A stretch of DNA of 64,000 nt from Duganella qianjiadongensis (GTDB taxonomy: Bacteria > Pseudomonadota > Gammaproteobacteria > Burkholderiales > Burkholderiaceae_D): contig NZ_WWCM01000003.1 of NCBI RefSeq assembly GCF_009857915.1, forward strand, positions 186,001 to 250,000, read 5' to 3'. Below the pieces are notes generated by a model. The model did no database searches and had not been told where the DNA came from. It saw nothing but the letters and a program-made list of their open reading frames with translations. This document shows, piece after piece, positions 19,318 to 28,173 of the stretch. Both the position numbers and the translations under genes were made by a program. Within the stretch, counting starts at the first letter, position 1. The number at the start of each line of letters is the position of its first letter.

Positions 19318-20541
19318 ATGGAGTTTGATATGGTCGATAACGCAGCTTTGGGCACCGTCATCAAGGTCGTCGGAGTCGGCGGCGCAGGTGGCAATGCAGT
19401 TCAACACATGATTAACAAGGGTATGTCCGGCGTGGAGTTCATCGCCGCCAATACCGACGCCCAGGCACTGTCGACTTCCAAGGCGCACAACATCATCCAG
19501 ATCGGCGAGACCGGTCTGGGTGCTGGCATGAAGCCTGACGTCGGCCGTCAGCTGGCCGAAGAGTCGCGCGCGCGCATCGAAGATTCGCTGCGCGGCGCGC
19601 ACATGGTCTTCATCGCTGCCGGTATGGGCGGCGGTACCGGTACCGGCGCTGCTCCTATCGTGGCCGAAGTGGCCAAATCGCTGGGCGCGCTGACCGTGGC
19701 GGTGGTATCCAAGCCGTTCTCGCACGAAGGCCAGAAGTGCATGGACATCGCCGACGAAGGTCTGGAACAGCTGTCGGCCAATGTCGATTCGCTGATCGTG
19801 ATCCTGAACGAGAAGCTGGAAGAGATCTACGAAGATGAATCGCTGATCGAATGGCTGCAGCACGCGGACGACGTGCTGAACAACGCCGTGGCCGGTATTG
19901 CCGAGATCATCAACGTGCCGGGCCACATCAATGTCGACTTCAACGACGTGAAAACCATCATGGGCGAGCAGGGCAAGGCCATGATGGGTACTGCGACCGC
20001 TTCCGGTATCGACCGTGCACGTATCGCTGCCGAACAGGCGGTGGCTTCGCCGCTGCTGGATGGCGTCGATCTGTCGGGCGCCCGTGGCGTGCTGGTCAAC
20101 GTGACCGCCAGCCGTGGCCTGAAAGGTAAGGAAATCAAGGAAGTCATGGCGGCCGTACGCGCCTTCGCTGCACCGGATGCTTCGATTGCACAGGGTATCG
20201 CTTACGACGATAGCATGGGCGACGATATCCGCGTGACCGTGGTTGCTACCGGTCTGGGCAAAGCCAAGAAACACGTACAGCTGGTGCCACAGCAGATGCT
20301 GCGTACCGGTACCCACAATGCACCGATGGTGCCATCGGCCGCCATGGGCGGTGCCGCCGCTACCACCGTTTCGATGGGTGTAGGCAGCAGCATCGACGGT
20401 GGCGCCAATGCCGCCATGCGCGGCATGAAAGCACCGGCCGTATGGCGTCGTGATTCGGCTGCCGAGCAAGTGGCAGCGCTGGAGAAAAATGGCATGGAAC
20501 AGTACGACATTCCAGCCTTCCTGCGCAAACAGGCTGACTAA
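19318..20541 (+). CDS. ftsZ: Cell division GTPase FtsZ
   Basis: Tubulin-like GTPase that forms the Z ring. The GTP-binding domain has the GVGGAGGNAV loop at residues about 19-28 and the tubulin signature GGGTGTGAAP near residue 102-111. NVDFNDVKTIM is the T7 loop that completes the neighbour's active site. The C-terminal tail YDIPAFLRKQ is the conserved peptide that binds FtsA and ZapD; zapD is in this window. The linker before it is short (Ala/Gly/Met-rich). AGGAG at 19307-19311 supports the ATG at 19318. Length is 407 residues. Confidence 0.98.
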   Translation: MEFDMVDNAALGTVIKVVGVGGAGGNAVQHMINKGMSGVEFIAANTDAQALSTSKAHNIIQIGETGLGAGMKPDVGRQLAEESRARIEDSLRGAHMVFIAAGMGGGTGTGAAPIVAEVAKSLGALTVAVVSKPFSHEGQKCMDIADEGLEQLSANVDSLIVILNEKLEEIYEDESLIEWLQHADDVLNNAVAGIAEIINVPGHINVDFNDVKTIMGEQGKAMMGTATASGIDRARIAAEQAVASPLLDGVDLSGARGVLVNVTASRGLKGKEIKEVMAAVRAFAAPDASIAQGIAYDDSMGDDIRVTVVATGLGKAKKHVQLVPQQMLRTGTHNAPMVPSAAMGGAAATTVSMGVGSSIDGGANAAMRGMKAPAVWRRDSAAEQVAALEKNGMEQYDIPAFLRKQAD

Positions 20542-20605
20542 AATCTATCCGCGTCCGGCAAGAACCGCAGGCTTCAGGCATACTGCGCGTTCTATGCCGG
20601 TTTAG

Positions 20606-20629
20606 GCCGCGCTAGAGCGCGGCTTTTTT
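20606..20629 (+). terminator. Rho-independent terminator after ftsZ
   Basis: GCCGCGCT (20606-20613) pairs with AGCGCGGC (20616-20623), followed by six T residues. It closes the dcw operon. Confidence 0.85.
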
Positions 20630-20656
20630 ACGTTTACACTCATTGCGGAGATTATT

Positions 20657-21160
20657 ATGACCATCAAGATCGGTGACACCCTGCCAGAAGGCACCCTGTC
20701 CGAATTCATCGAGACGGAAACCGAAGGTTGCTCGCTGGGCCCGAATACTTTCCAGGTGAAAGATCTGGTGAAAGGCAAGAAGATCGCGATTTTCGGCCTG
20801 CCAGGTGCTTATACCCCTACCTGCTCGGCCCAGCACGTGCCGGGCTATGTGCAGCACGCCGACGCGCTGAAAGCCAAAGGCGTGGATGAAATCTGGTGCA
20901 TTTCCGTCAACGACGCCTTCGTCATGGGCGCCTGGGGCCGCGACCAGAAAGCCACCGGCATCGTCCGTATGATGGCTGACGGTAACGCTGCCTACTCGAA
21001 AGCGCTGGGTCTGGACGCCGACTTCAGCAAATTCGGCATGGGCACCCGCTCGCAGCGCTACTCCATGCTGGTCGTCGATGGCGTGGTTACCCAGCTTAAC
21101 GTGGAGCAGGGCGGCAAGTTCGAAGTATCGAACGCCGAAACCATGCTGGCCCAGGCCTGA
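20657..21160 (+). CDS. Peroxiredoxin, Prx5 (AhpE/glutaredoxin-dependent) type
   Basis: Thiol peroxidase that reduces hydrogen peroxide and organic hydroperoxides. The redoxin fold carries the Prx5 signature FGLPGAYTPTC with the peroxidatic cysteine at position 56, followed by SAQHVPGY. A downstream W-G-R-D motif (AWGRDQKATG) and the RSQRYSMLVVDGVV strand are also typical. Length is 167 residues. It lies between two terminators and so is probably transcribed alone; a Prx5 gene directly after ftsZ is common in Oxalobacteraceae and relatives. The resolving thiol (glutathione or thioredoxin) cannot be decided from sequence. Confidence 0.92.
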   Translation: MTIKIGDTLPEGTLSEFIETETEGCSLGPNTFQVKDLVKGKKIAIFGLPGAYTPTCSAQHVPGYVQHADALKAKGVDEIWCISVNDAFVMGAWGRDQKATGIVRMMADGNAAYSKALGLDADFSKFGMGTRSQRYSMLVVDGVVTQLNVEQGGKFEVSNAETMLAQA

Positions 21161-21176
21161 TCAGCCACCCCGGCAG

Positions 21177-21206
21177 AAAAATGGCGCTGCGGCGCCATTT
21201 TTTTTG
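21177..21206 (+). terminator. Rho-independent terminator after the peroxiredoxin gene
   Basis: AAAAATGGCGC (21177-21187) pairs with GCGCCATTTTT (21192-21202) around a TGCG loop, with a T-run on the 3' side and an A-run on the 5' side, so it could work in both directions. Confidence 0.9.
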
Positions 21207-21414
21207 TCCGATGCGAGCAATTTGCTGAATCAGCAGATGTCGATGATGCGTAAGAATCGTGACGCTGAGAGATTGTCCCACTGTCAGTTGGCCTAGCTGC
21301 ATGAACTCGTTTGGTAGACATAGCATTAGCCGATTTCCGATCTGCGGCAAAGGCCGACTTAAATCCGTATTCATTCCAGCCTCCTGCGTATGGCTGATGG
21401 GCTTGCTATAATCA
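21207..21414 (+). promoter_or_regulatory. Gene-free spacer ending in an extended -10 promoter for the DMT transporter gene
   Basis: No gene is visible in this stretch. At 21404-21412 there is an extended -10 element, TTGC followed by TATAAT at 21407-21412, which needs no strong -35. Transcription would start near 21419, about 95 bases before the probable start codon. Confidence 0.55.
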
Positions 21415-21514
21415 TCACTCTTGAATCGAAGTCTTTTTACATCCGATTCCGGCTCCCGACGTCGCCACTTTGACGTCCTCTTCGTTCAAAAGAACACCCT
21501 GCAAGGAGCTTGCT

Positions 21515-22402
21515 CTGACTTCTGCTACCCGTTCGGATAATCTGCGCAGCATTTATGCCATGCTGGTATCGGTGGCCATGTTCTCGCTGATGGATACGGC
21601 CATGAAAGTGCTGTCGGCCCACTATCCGGCCACGCAGGTCACGGCCATGCGGGCACTGAGCTCATTGCCGCTGCTGTGCGGCTATATGCTGGTGCGCGGC
21701 GCCTTCCGCGGCATCACCCGCGTGCGCTGGCCCGTGCATGTACTGCGCAGCGTGCTGGGCGTGATCATGCTGACTTCGTTCGCCTACGGTCTGAAGGAAC
21801 TCTCGCTGGCGCAGGCCTACACGCTGTTCTTCATTGCGCCCACCCTGATTACAGCCTTGTCGGTCTGGGTGCTGAAGGAGCGAGTAGGGCTGGGCCAGTG
21901 GGTGGCCATCGTGGTGGGCTTGCTCGGTGTGCTGGTGGTGCTGCGGCCTGAAGGCAGCGGCTTTATTTCGCTGGGCGGCCTGGCCGTACTGGGCGCGGCC
22001 ATCTGCTATGCGCTGGCCGCCATCGTCAGCCGCGTGCTGGCGCGTACCGATAGTAACGAAGCGATGATGTTCTGGTATCTCCTGATGATGGCGGGCGGCG
22101 GGCTGGCCATGTCGCTGTCGCACTGGGTGCCGCTGCGCGCCGAAGATGGCTGGGTGCTGCTGGCACTGGCGCTGAGCGGTTTCTTCGGCCAGCTGGCCAT
22201 TACCCGCGCTTTCAGCTCGGGGCAGGCCTCGGTGGTGGCGCCGTTCGAATATTCGGCGCTGGCCTGGGGCGTGGCAATCGACTGGCTGCTATGGCAGGTG
22301 CTGCCGGATGGCTATACGCTGCTGGGCGCCACCATCATCATCGCCAGCGGCATCTATCTGGTGCGGCGCGAAAGCGTGCACGCGGAAGCCGAGCATCCGT
22401 GA
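21515..22402 (+). CDS. DMT-superfamily (EamA) membrane transporter
   Basis: Inner-membrane protein with ten predicted spans arranged as two EamA repeats (roughly residues 15-140 and 155-285). It belongs to the drug/metabolite transporter superfamily; the substrate cannot be read from the sequence. The start is unusual. The only good ribosome binding site, AAGGAG at 21503-21508, lies six bases before a CTG at 21515 in the right frame. The next in-frame ATG (about 21560) lies inside the first membrane span, and the TTG at 21470 has no ribosome binding site. I therefore take CTG as the likeliest start (295 residues). It stands alone, with an acetyltransferase gene convergent downstream. Confidence 0.85.
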   Translation: MTSATRSDNLRSIYAMLVSVAMFSLMDTAMKVLSAHYPATQVTAMRALSSLPLLCGYMLVRGAFRGITRVRWPVHVLRSVLGVIMLTSFAYGLKELSLAQAYTLFFIAPTLITALSVWVLKERVGLGQWVAIVVGLLGVLVVLRPEGSGFISLGGLAVLGAAICYALAAIVSRVLARTDSNEAMMFWYLLMMAGGGLAMSLSHWVPLRAEDGWVLLALALSGFFGQLAITRAFSSGQASVVAPFEYSALAWGVAIDWLLWQVLPDGYTLLGATIIIASGIYLVRRESVHAEAEHP

Positions 22403-22445
22403 GAGGGTGTGCTGCGGGCGTCGCCTAGCTCCGCAGCACCCTGGC

Positions 22446-22925
22446 TCATGCTGCCATCTGCAGCCGCATGAACTGGCAACCGGCAGCACCCTCGCGTGCC
22501 TCCGCTACAAAGCCGAGCGCGCTATAGAGCTGTACGGCCGGTGCGTTATCCAGATACACCCATAGCGTCATGGCGCGGAAGCCCTGCCGCTGCACTCCCG
22601 CCCTGATTAACTCGCTGCACAGTATCTGTCCTATGCCCTGCTGGCGGCGGCGGGGATCGATAATGATCCGGCCCAGATGGCCAGTTCCGGGCTCGCGGCG
22701 GAAAATCTGCCCGAAGCCCGCCAGACTGGCGTGCTGGTCCAGCAGTGCGTAGCTATCCATGGGCTCGGTTTCGAGTAGGGACTGCAGCACAGCAGGATCG
22801 AAGGGAAATGCGAGTTTCGGCCCCGCCCAGCGCAGGCACTGTTCGGCATCGCTGATCCAGTCGCCCAGTGTGGCGAAATGCTGGGGGGAAGGTGGGTGCA
22901 GGGTATATTCCATCGGCTCTGTCAT
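22446..22925 (-). CDS. GNAT-family N-acetyltransferase
   Basis: A 159-residue acetyl-CoA-dependent acetyltransferase of unknown substrate. The GNAT fold is recognisable from the strand/loop GHLGRIIIDPRRRQQGIGQIL, in which R-R-x-x-G-I-G is the pyrophosphate-binding loop of motif A, followed by LWVYLDNAPAVQLYSALGF, the motif B region typical of GNATs acting on small molecules or protein N-termini. The second ATG (codon 5) is an alternative start. It is convergent with the transporter gene and separated by 43 bases; no operon partner helps assign a substrate. Confidence 0.88.
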   Translation of the reverse strand: MTEPMEYTLHPPSPQHFATLGDWISDAEQCLRWAGPKLAFPFDPAVLQSLLETEPMDSYALLDQHASLAGFGQIFRREPGTGHLGRIIIDPRRRQQGIGQILCSELIRAGVQRQGFRAMTLWVYLDNAPAVQLYSALGFVAEAREGAAGCQFMRLQMAA

Positions 22926-22994
22926 GCTGGCGGTGAAGTCGGGCGCTCATCCAGCAGTGATTATTCCAGAATGACGGGCTGCTGGCGTCCGTTT

Positions 22995-23312
22995 TTAACC
23001 AGTGCGGGCTACATCGCAACCGGCAGATTGTTTTGTGCTGTCCTCGCGCAGTGAAATGCGCCAGATCGCCAGCAGCAGCAACGCCGCGATTACACCAAGT
23101 TCCCAGCTATCGGCAAGGTCCAGGCGGATGTGGAATAGGCGGTCCAGTCCGATCCGGACTGTGGTGTACAGCAGCGGGAGAAAGCTGAAGACGTTGCGCT
23201 TCACTTTCAGGTGCTTGCCGCACGCCGGGCATCGTGCCGAGCCGGTGAAACGTATAGCCGAGAGCAGCGAAGACGATATGGCTGCCTCGCCACAACATGG
23301 ACATTTGCGCAT
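22995..23312 (-). CDS. Small zinc-ribbon membrane protein of unknown function
   Basis: A 105-residue protein that I cannot name. Two Cys pairs near the N-terminus (MRKCPCCGEAAI and RCPACGKHLKVKR) form a probable zinc ribbon within residues 1-35. Two hydrophobic segments follow (about 40-58 and 70-87), then a polar tail with a single Cys. An AGGAG seven bases before the ATG supports the start. The layout resembles many short zinc-ribbon membrane proteins described only as hypothetical. It is divergent from lpxC and shares the 23313-23515 promoter region with it. Confidence 0.7.
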   Translation of the reverse strand: MRKCPCCGEAAISSSLLSAIRFTGSARCPACGKHLKVKRNVFSFLPLLYTTVRIGLDRLFHIRLDLADSWELGVIAALLLLAIWRISLREDSTKQSAGCDVARTG

Positions 23313-23503
23313 TTTTTTCTCCTGAGACCTGTGCTGCGATTTGCCGGACCGTATGCTAGATAATGTAGTAATAATAGCATTTTTGCTTTTTTGAAAATAC
23401 GTGAATTTTCATGTGGGAGGCGGCTAGTTATGCAAGCGCAACAGCTGCCACCTTTGCTTTACCGTTGGAAACACCGTTGACAGCGCGGCTAGGCTAACTT
23501 CGC

Positions 23504-23516
23504 TATAATCGTCAGA
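23504..23516 (+). promoter_or_regulatory. Perfect -10 element placed for a leaderless lpxC transcript
   Basis: TATAAT at 23504-23509 is followed after 6 bases by the lpxC ATG at 23516. Transcription from this element would start at or within a base of the start codon, and no Shine-Dalgarno sequence precedes it. A TTGACA at 23477-23482 is present but 21 bases away, longer than the normal spacer, so its use as -35 is doubtful. Confidence 0.55.
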
Positions 23517-24451
23517 TGTTAAAACAACGCACCATCAAAGAAATGGTCCGCACCACCGGTGTGGGCCTGCATTCCGGCACCAAGGTCGAACTGACCCTGC
23601 GTCCGGCCGCGCCGGATACCGGCATCGTATTCCGCCGCGTCGATCTGGCGCCGGTGGTGGAATTCCCCGCCAGTGCCATGGCCGTGGGCGATACCCGCAT
23701 GGCGTCCGTGCTGATCAAGGATGGTGCGCGCGTTTCGACCGTGGAACACCTGATGTCGGCCTGCGCCGGCATGGGGCTGGATAACCTGTATATCGACGTG
23801 AGTGCGGAAGAAATTCCCATCATGGACGGTTCGGCTTCGTCGTTCGTGTATTTATTGCAACAGGCTGGCGTGCAGGAGCAGGAAGCGGCCAAGAAGTTTA
23901 TCCGCGTGCTCAAGCCGGTGGAAATCCGCGAAGGTACGGGCGACAAGGAAAAATGGGCCCGTCTGACGCCCTACAACGGCTTCAAGCTGGACTTTTTCAT
24001 CGAATTCAATCATCCAGCCGTGGATGGCACCCAGCAGCGCGCCGAAGTCGATTTCGGCGATGTCTCGTATGTGCACGATGTGGCGCGGGCCCGCACCTTC
24101 GGCTTCATGCAGGACGTGGAAATGCTGCGCGGCATAGGGCTGGCCCGTGGCGGTTCGCTGGAAAACGCCATCGTGATGGATGAATACCGCATCCTCAATG
24201 CAGATGGCCTGCGCTACGACGATGAATTCGTGCGCCACAAAATCCTCGACGCGATCGGCGACCTGTATCTGGTCGGCCATCCGCTGCTGGCCAGCTATGA
24301 AGCCCATAAATCGGGCCATGCGCTGAACAACCAGCTGCTGCTGGAACTGCTCAAGCATCCCGATGCCTACGAGATCGTCTCGTTCGGTTCGGAACAGGCG
24401 GCACCCCCATCGTATCTGCGCCAGATGGCGCGCGAGTGGGCGCTTACCTGA
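23516..24451 (+). CDS. lpxC: UDP-3-O-acyl-N-acetylglucosamine deacetylase LpxC
   Basis: Zinc amidase catalysing the committed step of lipid A synthesis. The 311-residue protein has two LpxC domains. Zinc ligands are H78 (in STVEHLMSA), H241 and D245 ([10 protein letters not shown]), with E77 as general base and H268 (KSGHALNN) as the second catalytic residue. The N-terminal [19 protein letters not shown] is the usual start, so the ATG at 23516 is firm even though no ribosome binding site is present. In many proteobacteria lpxC closes the dcw cluster; here the peroxiredoxin and transporter block separates it from ftsZ. Confidence 0.97.
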   Translation: MLKQRTIKEMVRTTGVGLHSGTKVELTLRPAAPDTGIVFRRVDLAPVVEFPASAMAVGDTRMASVLIKDGARVSTVEHLMSACAGMGLDNLYIDVSAEEIPIMDGSASSFVYLLQQAGVQEQEAAKKFIRVLKPVEIREGTGDKEKWARLTPYNGFKLDFFIEFNHPAVDGTQQRAEVDFGDVSYVHDVARARTFGFMQDVEMLRGIGLARGGSLENAIVMDEYRILNADGLRYDDEFVRHKILDAIGDLYLVGHPLLASYEAHKSGHALNNQLLLELLKHPDAYEIVSFGSEQAAPPSYLRQMAREWALT

Positions 24452-24508
24452 GCTAAGCTGGGCGGTGTCGGTGCGGTGACGCAGCCTGCTGGCGCTGCGC
24501 CAGATCAT

Positions 24509-24988
24509 TCAGGGTGTGCGGCGGCGCGCCACCATGGCTTTCAGCGCTGCGATCAGCGGCCCGTTCTGGGCGCTCGGCTCCAGCGTGTCGCCCAGCTGGT
24601 CGAAGGCATCCACTGCCGCCTCGGATAGCGACAGGGCGCGCATAGGCTCTTTGATTTCGGCCGCTTTCACCATCTGTACCCGCAATTTCACCTGATCGAC
24701 CTGCCAGCCCCGTCTGGCCAGGGTCTCCTGCAGCTTGGGGATCTGCTGCTTGAGCTTGGCCGCCAGCGCCGCATTGGGCAGGGCCAGCGTCAGCACATTC
24801 TGCTCGTAGGCCAGAATTTCGCAGTACTTGAACATGGCGGGCAGGGCGGCGGCGCAATCTTTCTGCAGCGAGGCCATGCGTTCGATGGCGGGCAGCAGGG
24901 TGGCCATGCGGTCGTCGCGGCGCAGGAAATCCGTCGCTTCCACGGCGGTGCGGCGTTTGATGGTCAAGTTGGAAGAGTTAAAGCGCAT
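24509..24988 (-). CDS. dciA: DUF721-family protein, DciA-like helicase loader
   Basis: A 159-residue protein of the DUF721 family, whose member DciA loads the replicative helicase DnaB in bacteria that lack DnaC. The basic N-terminus with the TIKRRTAVEATDFLRRDDRM stretch and a KH-like central part (CEILAYEQNVLTLALPNAALAAKLKQ) match the family. The C-terminal 55 residues look less ordered. ATGs at 25000 and 25045 are alternatives; none has a clear ribosome binding site, and the 24988 start gives the usual MRFN-type N-terminus. It is convergent with lpxC and divergent from secA, a standard lpxC-dciA-secA arrangement. Confidence 0.82.
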   Translation of the reverse strand: MRFNSSNLTIKRRTAVEATDFLRRDDRMATLLPAIERMASLQKDCAAALPAMFKYCEILAYEQNVLTLALPNAALAAKLKQQIPKLQETLARRGWQVDQVKLRVQMVKAAEIKEPMRALSLSEAAVDAFDQLGDTLEPSAQNGPLIAALKAMVARRRTP

Positions 24989-25210
24989 GGGGCGCAACAT
25001 ATCACAGCAGCAAAAAAACGTCACGGCAATGGAAAATCTGCCCAATTTATGACTTTGTTCATGCCTGAGCTATTGTTAATCAGGCCAATACCCCAATGTA
25101 GACGCGGTCGCATGATAAAATCATGGTCTTTTGCCATAGTCGAATAGCGAGCGCTAGGGCACGCACTCCCTTCCGGGCTTTTTTAACGGCGTTTTTTCAA
25201 GAATTCAAGC

Positions 25211-27997
25211 ATGTCATTACTGACCCAGATTTTCGGTAGCCGCAACCAGCGGCTGCTCAAGCAATACCAAAAAACGGTACGCGAGATCAATGCGCTCGAG
25301 CCGGCCATGGAAAAACTGTCCGACGCCGAGCTGCAAGCGAAAACCCCGGCTTTCAAAGAACGCATTGCGCAGGGCGCCAGCCTGGATTCCCTGCTGCCCG
25401 AGGCCTTTGCCGTCTGCCGCGAAGCGAGCAAGCGCGTGTTCAAGATGCGCCACTTCGATGTGCAGTTGATCGGCGGTATGGTTTTGCATTATGGCAAGAT
25501 CGCCGAAATGGGCACGGGGGAAGGTAAAACCCTGACCGCTACCCTGCCAGCCTATCTGAATGCGCTGTCGGGCAAAGGCGTGCACATTGTTACCGTCAAT
25601 GACTATCTGGCTCAGCGTGACGCCGACACCATGTCCAAGCTGTACGGCTGGCTGGGGCTGAGCACCGGTATCAACCTGTCGCAGATGGAGCACAGCGCCA
25701 AGCAGGCTGCTTACGCTTCCGACATCACCTACGGCACCAACAATGAATTCGGTTTCGACTACCTGCGCGACAATATGGTGTTCGAAGCGCGCGACCGCGT
25801 CCAGCGTGCGCTCAACTTCGGCATCGTCGATGAAGTCGATTCGATTCTGATCGACGAAGCCCGTACCCCGCTGATCATTTCCGGTCAGGCCGAGAACCAT
25901 ACCGACCTGTACTACAAGATCAATGAAGTGCCACGCCTGCTGACCCTGCAGATCGGTGAAGAAACCCCGGACGGCAAGGGCAAGGTGGAAGTGCCGGGCG
26001 ATTACACCAAGGATGAAAAAGCCCATCAGGTGCTGCTGACCGAAGCCGGTCACGAAAAAGCCGAAGCCATCCTGACCCGTATGGGCCTGCTGCCGGAAGG
26101 CGCTTCCCTGTACGACTCGGCCAATATCTCGCTGGTGCACCACCTGTATGCAGCGCTGCGCGCGCACGCGCTGTACTTCAAGGATCAGCACTACGTGGTG
26201 CAGAACAATGAAGTGGTGATCGTCGACGAATTCACCGGCCGTCTGATGACGGGCCGGCGCTGGTCCGATGGCCTGCATCAGGCGGTGGAAGCCAAGGAAG
26301 GCGTGAAGATCCAGAACGAGAACCAGACGCTGGCCTCGATCACCTTCCAGAACTACTTCCGTATGTACGCCAAGCTGGCCGGCATGACCGGTACGGCCGA
26401 TACCGAAGCGTACGAATTCCAGGAAATCTACGGTCTGGAAACCGTGGTGATTCCGCCTAACCGTCCATCGCAGCGTAAAGACCGCCACGATCAGGTCTAC
26501 AAGACCTCGGCCGAGAAGTACAACGCCATGATGCTGGAAATCCGCGAATGCTACGACCGCGGCCAGCCTGTGCTGGTGGGTACCACGTCGATCGAAAACT
26601 CGGAACTGCTGTCCGGCATCCTGACCAAGGGCGGCCTGCCGCACAATGTGCTGAATGCGAAACAGCACGCCCGCGAAGCAGAAATCATCGCCCAGGCCGG
26701 TAGCCCGAAAGCCATCACCATCGCCACCAATATGGCGGGCCGTGGTACCGACATCGTGCTCGGTGGTAACGTCGAAAAACAGATCCAGTTCATCGAAGCC
26801 AATGCTGCGCTGAGCGATGCCGACAAGGCTGCCCAGGCGCAAGCGCTGCGCGATGGCTGGCAGGCGCTGCACGAACAAGTGGTGGCTGCAGGCGGTCTGC
26901 ACATCGTCGGTACCGAGCGCCATGAATCGCGCCGCGTCGACAACCAGCTGCGTGGCCGTGCCGCCCGTCAGGGTGACCCGGGCAGCTCGCGCTTCTTCCT
27001 GTCGCTGGACGACCAGTTGCTGCGCATCTTCGCGGGCGACCGCGTGCGCGCCATCATGGATCGTCTGAAGATGCCGGAAGGCGAACCGATCGAAGCAGGC
27101 ATCGTGTCGCGCTCGATCGAATCGGCCCAGCGCAAAGTGGAAGCGCGTAACTTCGATATCCGTAAGCAGCTGCTCGAATACGACGACGTGGCCAATGACC
27201 AGCGTAAAGTCATCTACCAGCAGCGTAACGAACTGCTGGAAGCGGTCGATATTTCGGAACTGATCGATTCGCTGCGCCACGGCGCCTTCACCGATCTGGT
27301 ACGCGAATACGTGCCGCAGGAATCGGTGGAAGAGCAGTGGAATCTGGCCGGTCTGGAAAAAGCCCTGGCCGCCGAATGGCAGATCGAACTGCCGCTGCGC
27401 GGCCTGCTGGAAACCGAATCGAATCTGAACGACGAAGACATTCTGGAACGCGTGCTGGCCGCAGCCGATGCGCTGTACCAGTCGAAAGTGGATATCGTCG
27501 GCAAGGAAGCTTTCGCCGGTTTCGAGCGCAACGTCATGCTGCAGAGCGTGGACAGCCACTGGCGCGAACACCTGGCCGCACTCGACCATCTGCGTCAGGG
27601 CATCCACCTGCGCGGCTATGCGCAGAAGAATCCTAAGCAGGAATACAAGCGCGAAGCGTTCGAACTGTTCGGCCAGATGCTGGACATGATCAAGCAGGAA
27701 GTGGTCAAGCTGATCATGACGGTACGCATCCAGTCGCGCGAAGAAATCGATGCCGCCGAAGCCGCCATGCAGCAGTCGCACGTGGAAAACGTCAGCTACC
27801 AGCACGCCGATTTCAACCCGAACGCCGCACCGGAAGAACTGCTGGCGCCAGCGCCGGCCATCGCCGGTCTGCCGCCGGAACTGGCTGGCCTGACGGGCGA
27901 ACAGTTGATGGAACTGGGCCTGAAAGTGGGCCGTAACGATCCATGCCCTTGCGGCAGCGGCAAGAAATACAAAGCTTGCCACGGCAAGCTGGCTTAA
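25211..27997 (+). CDS. secA: Preprotein translocase ATPase SecA
   Basis: Motor ATPase that drives unfolded proteins through SecYEG. The 928 residues cover all domains: Walker A GTGEGKT at residues 101-107, the [19 protein letters not shown]-type motif, the preprotein crosslinking domain, the second nucleotide-binding fold with [14 protein letters not shown], the helical scaffold and wing, and a C-terminal zinc-binding motif [13 protein letters not shown] that binds SecB. The upstream 160 bases carry two T-tracts (about 25180-25198) but no secM-like gene. A terminator follows. Confidence 0.98.
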   Translation: MSLLTQIFGSRNQRLLKQYQKTVREINALEPAMEKLSDAELQAKTPAFKERIAQGASLDSLLPEAFAVCREASKRVFKMRHFDVQLIGGMVLHYGKIAEMGTGEGKTLTATLPAYLNALSGKGVHIVTVNDYLAQRDADTMSKLYGWLGLSTGINLSQMEHSAKQAAYASDITYGTNNEFGFDYLRDNMVFEARDRVQRALNFGIVDEVDSILIDEARTPLIISGQAENHTDLYYKINEVPRLLTLQIGEETPDGKGKVEVPGDYTKDEKAHQVLLTEAGHEKAEAILTRMGLLPEGASLYDSANISLVHHLYAALRAHALYFKDQHYVVQNNEVVIVDEFTGRLMTGRRWSDGLHQAVEAKEGVKIQNENQTLASITFQNYFRMYAKLAGMTGTADTEAYEFQEIYGLETVVIPPNRPSQRKDRHDQVYKTSAEKYNAMMLEIRECYDRGQPVLVGTTSIENSELLSGILTKGGLPHNVLNAKQHAREAEIIAQAGSPKAITIATNMAGRGTDIVLGGNVEKQIQFIEANAALSDADKAAQAQALRDGWQALHEQVVAAGGLHIVGTERHESRRVDNQLRGRAARQGDPGSSRFFLSLDDQLLRIFAGDRVRAIMDRLKMPEGEPIEAGIVSRSIESAQRKVEARNFDIRKQLLEYDDVANDQRKVIYQQRNELLEAVDISELIDSLRHGAFTDLVREYVPQESVEEQWNLAGLEKALAAEWQIELPLRGLLETESNLNDEDILERVLAAADALYQSKVDIVGKEAFAGFERNVMLQSVDSHWREHLAALDHLRQGIHLRGYAQKNPKQEYKREAFELFGQMLDMIKQEVVKLIMTVRIQSREEIDAAEAAMQQSHVENVSYQHADFNPNAAPEELLAPAPAIAGLPPELAGLTGEQLMELGLKVGRNDPCPCGSGKKYKACHGKLA

Positions 27998-28047
27998 CTG
28001 CGCGCTGCTGGCGCCATGCGCTAGCAGCGTCCAGCAAGCTCACCCGG

Positions 28048-28080
28048 CCCGGTACTGCCTGTCAGTACCGGGTTTTTTTT
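28048..28080 (+). terminator. Rho-independent terminator after secA
   Basis: CCCGGTACTG (28048-28057) pairs with CAGTACCGGG (28063-28072) around a five-base loop, directly followed by eight T residues. Confidence 0.93.
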
Positions 28081-28173
28081 CATCCGTGTACGTGGTACAG
28101 ACGGGGCGGGGCAGTGATTTGCCCCGGCGAATGAATTAAACTAGTGGCATCCTATTCTGCCGCCCCCTAACTC

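Noticed and set aside
18124..20469. A 781-codon minus-strand frame spanning ftsA and ftsZ
   Set aside because: It crosses two well-identified genes and the non-coding gap between them, and its translation is low-complexity His/Gly/Gln-rich, typical of a shadow frame.
23477..23509. TTGACA and TATAAT upstream of lpxC as a standard promoter pair
   Set aside because: The spacer is 21 bases, well outside 16-19. The -10 is kept as a candidate but the pair is not called as a normal promoter.
25217..27982. A 921-codon open frame antisense to secA
   Set aside because: It mirrors secA exactly, has no recognisable domain and is explained by the strong codon bias of this GC-rich genome, which leaves few antisense stops.
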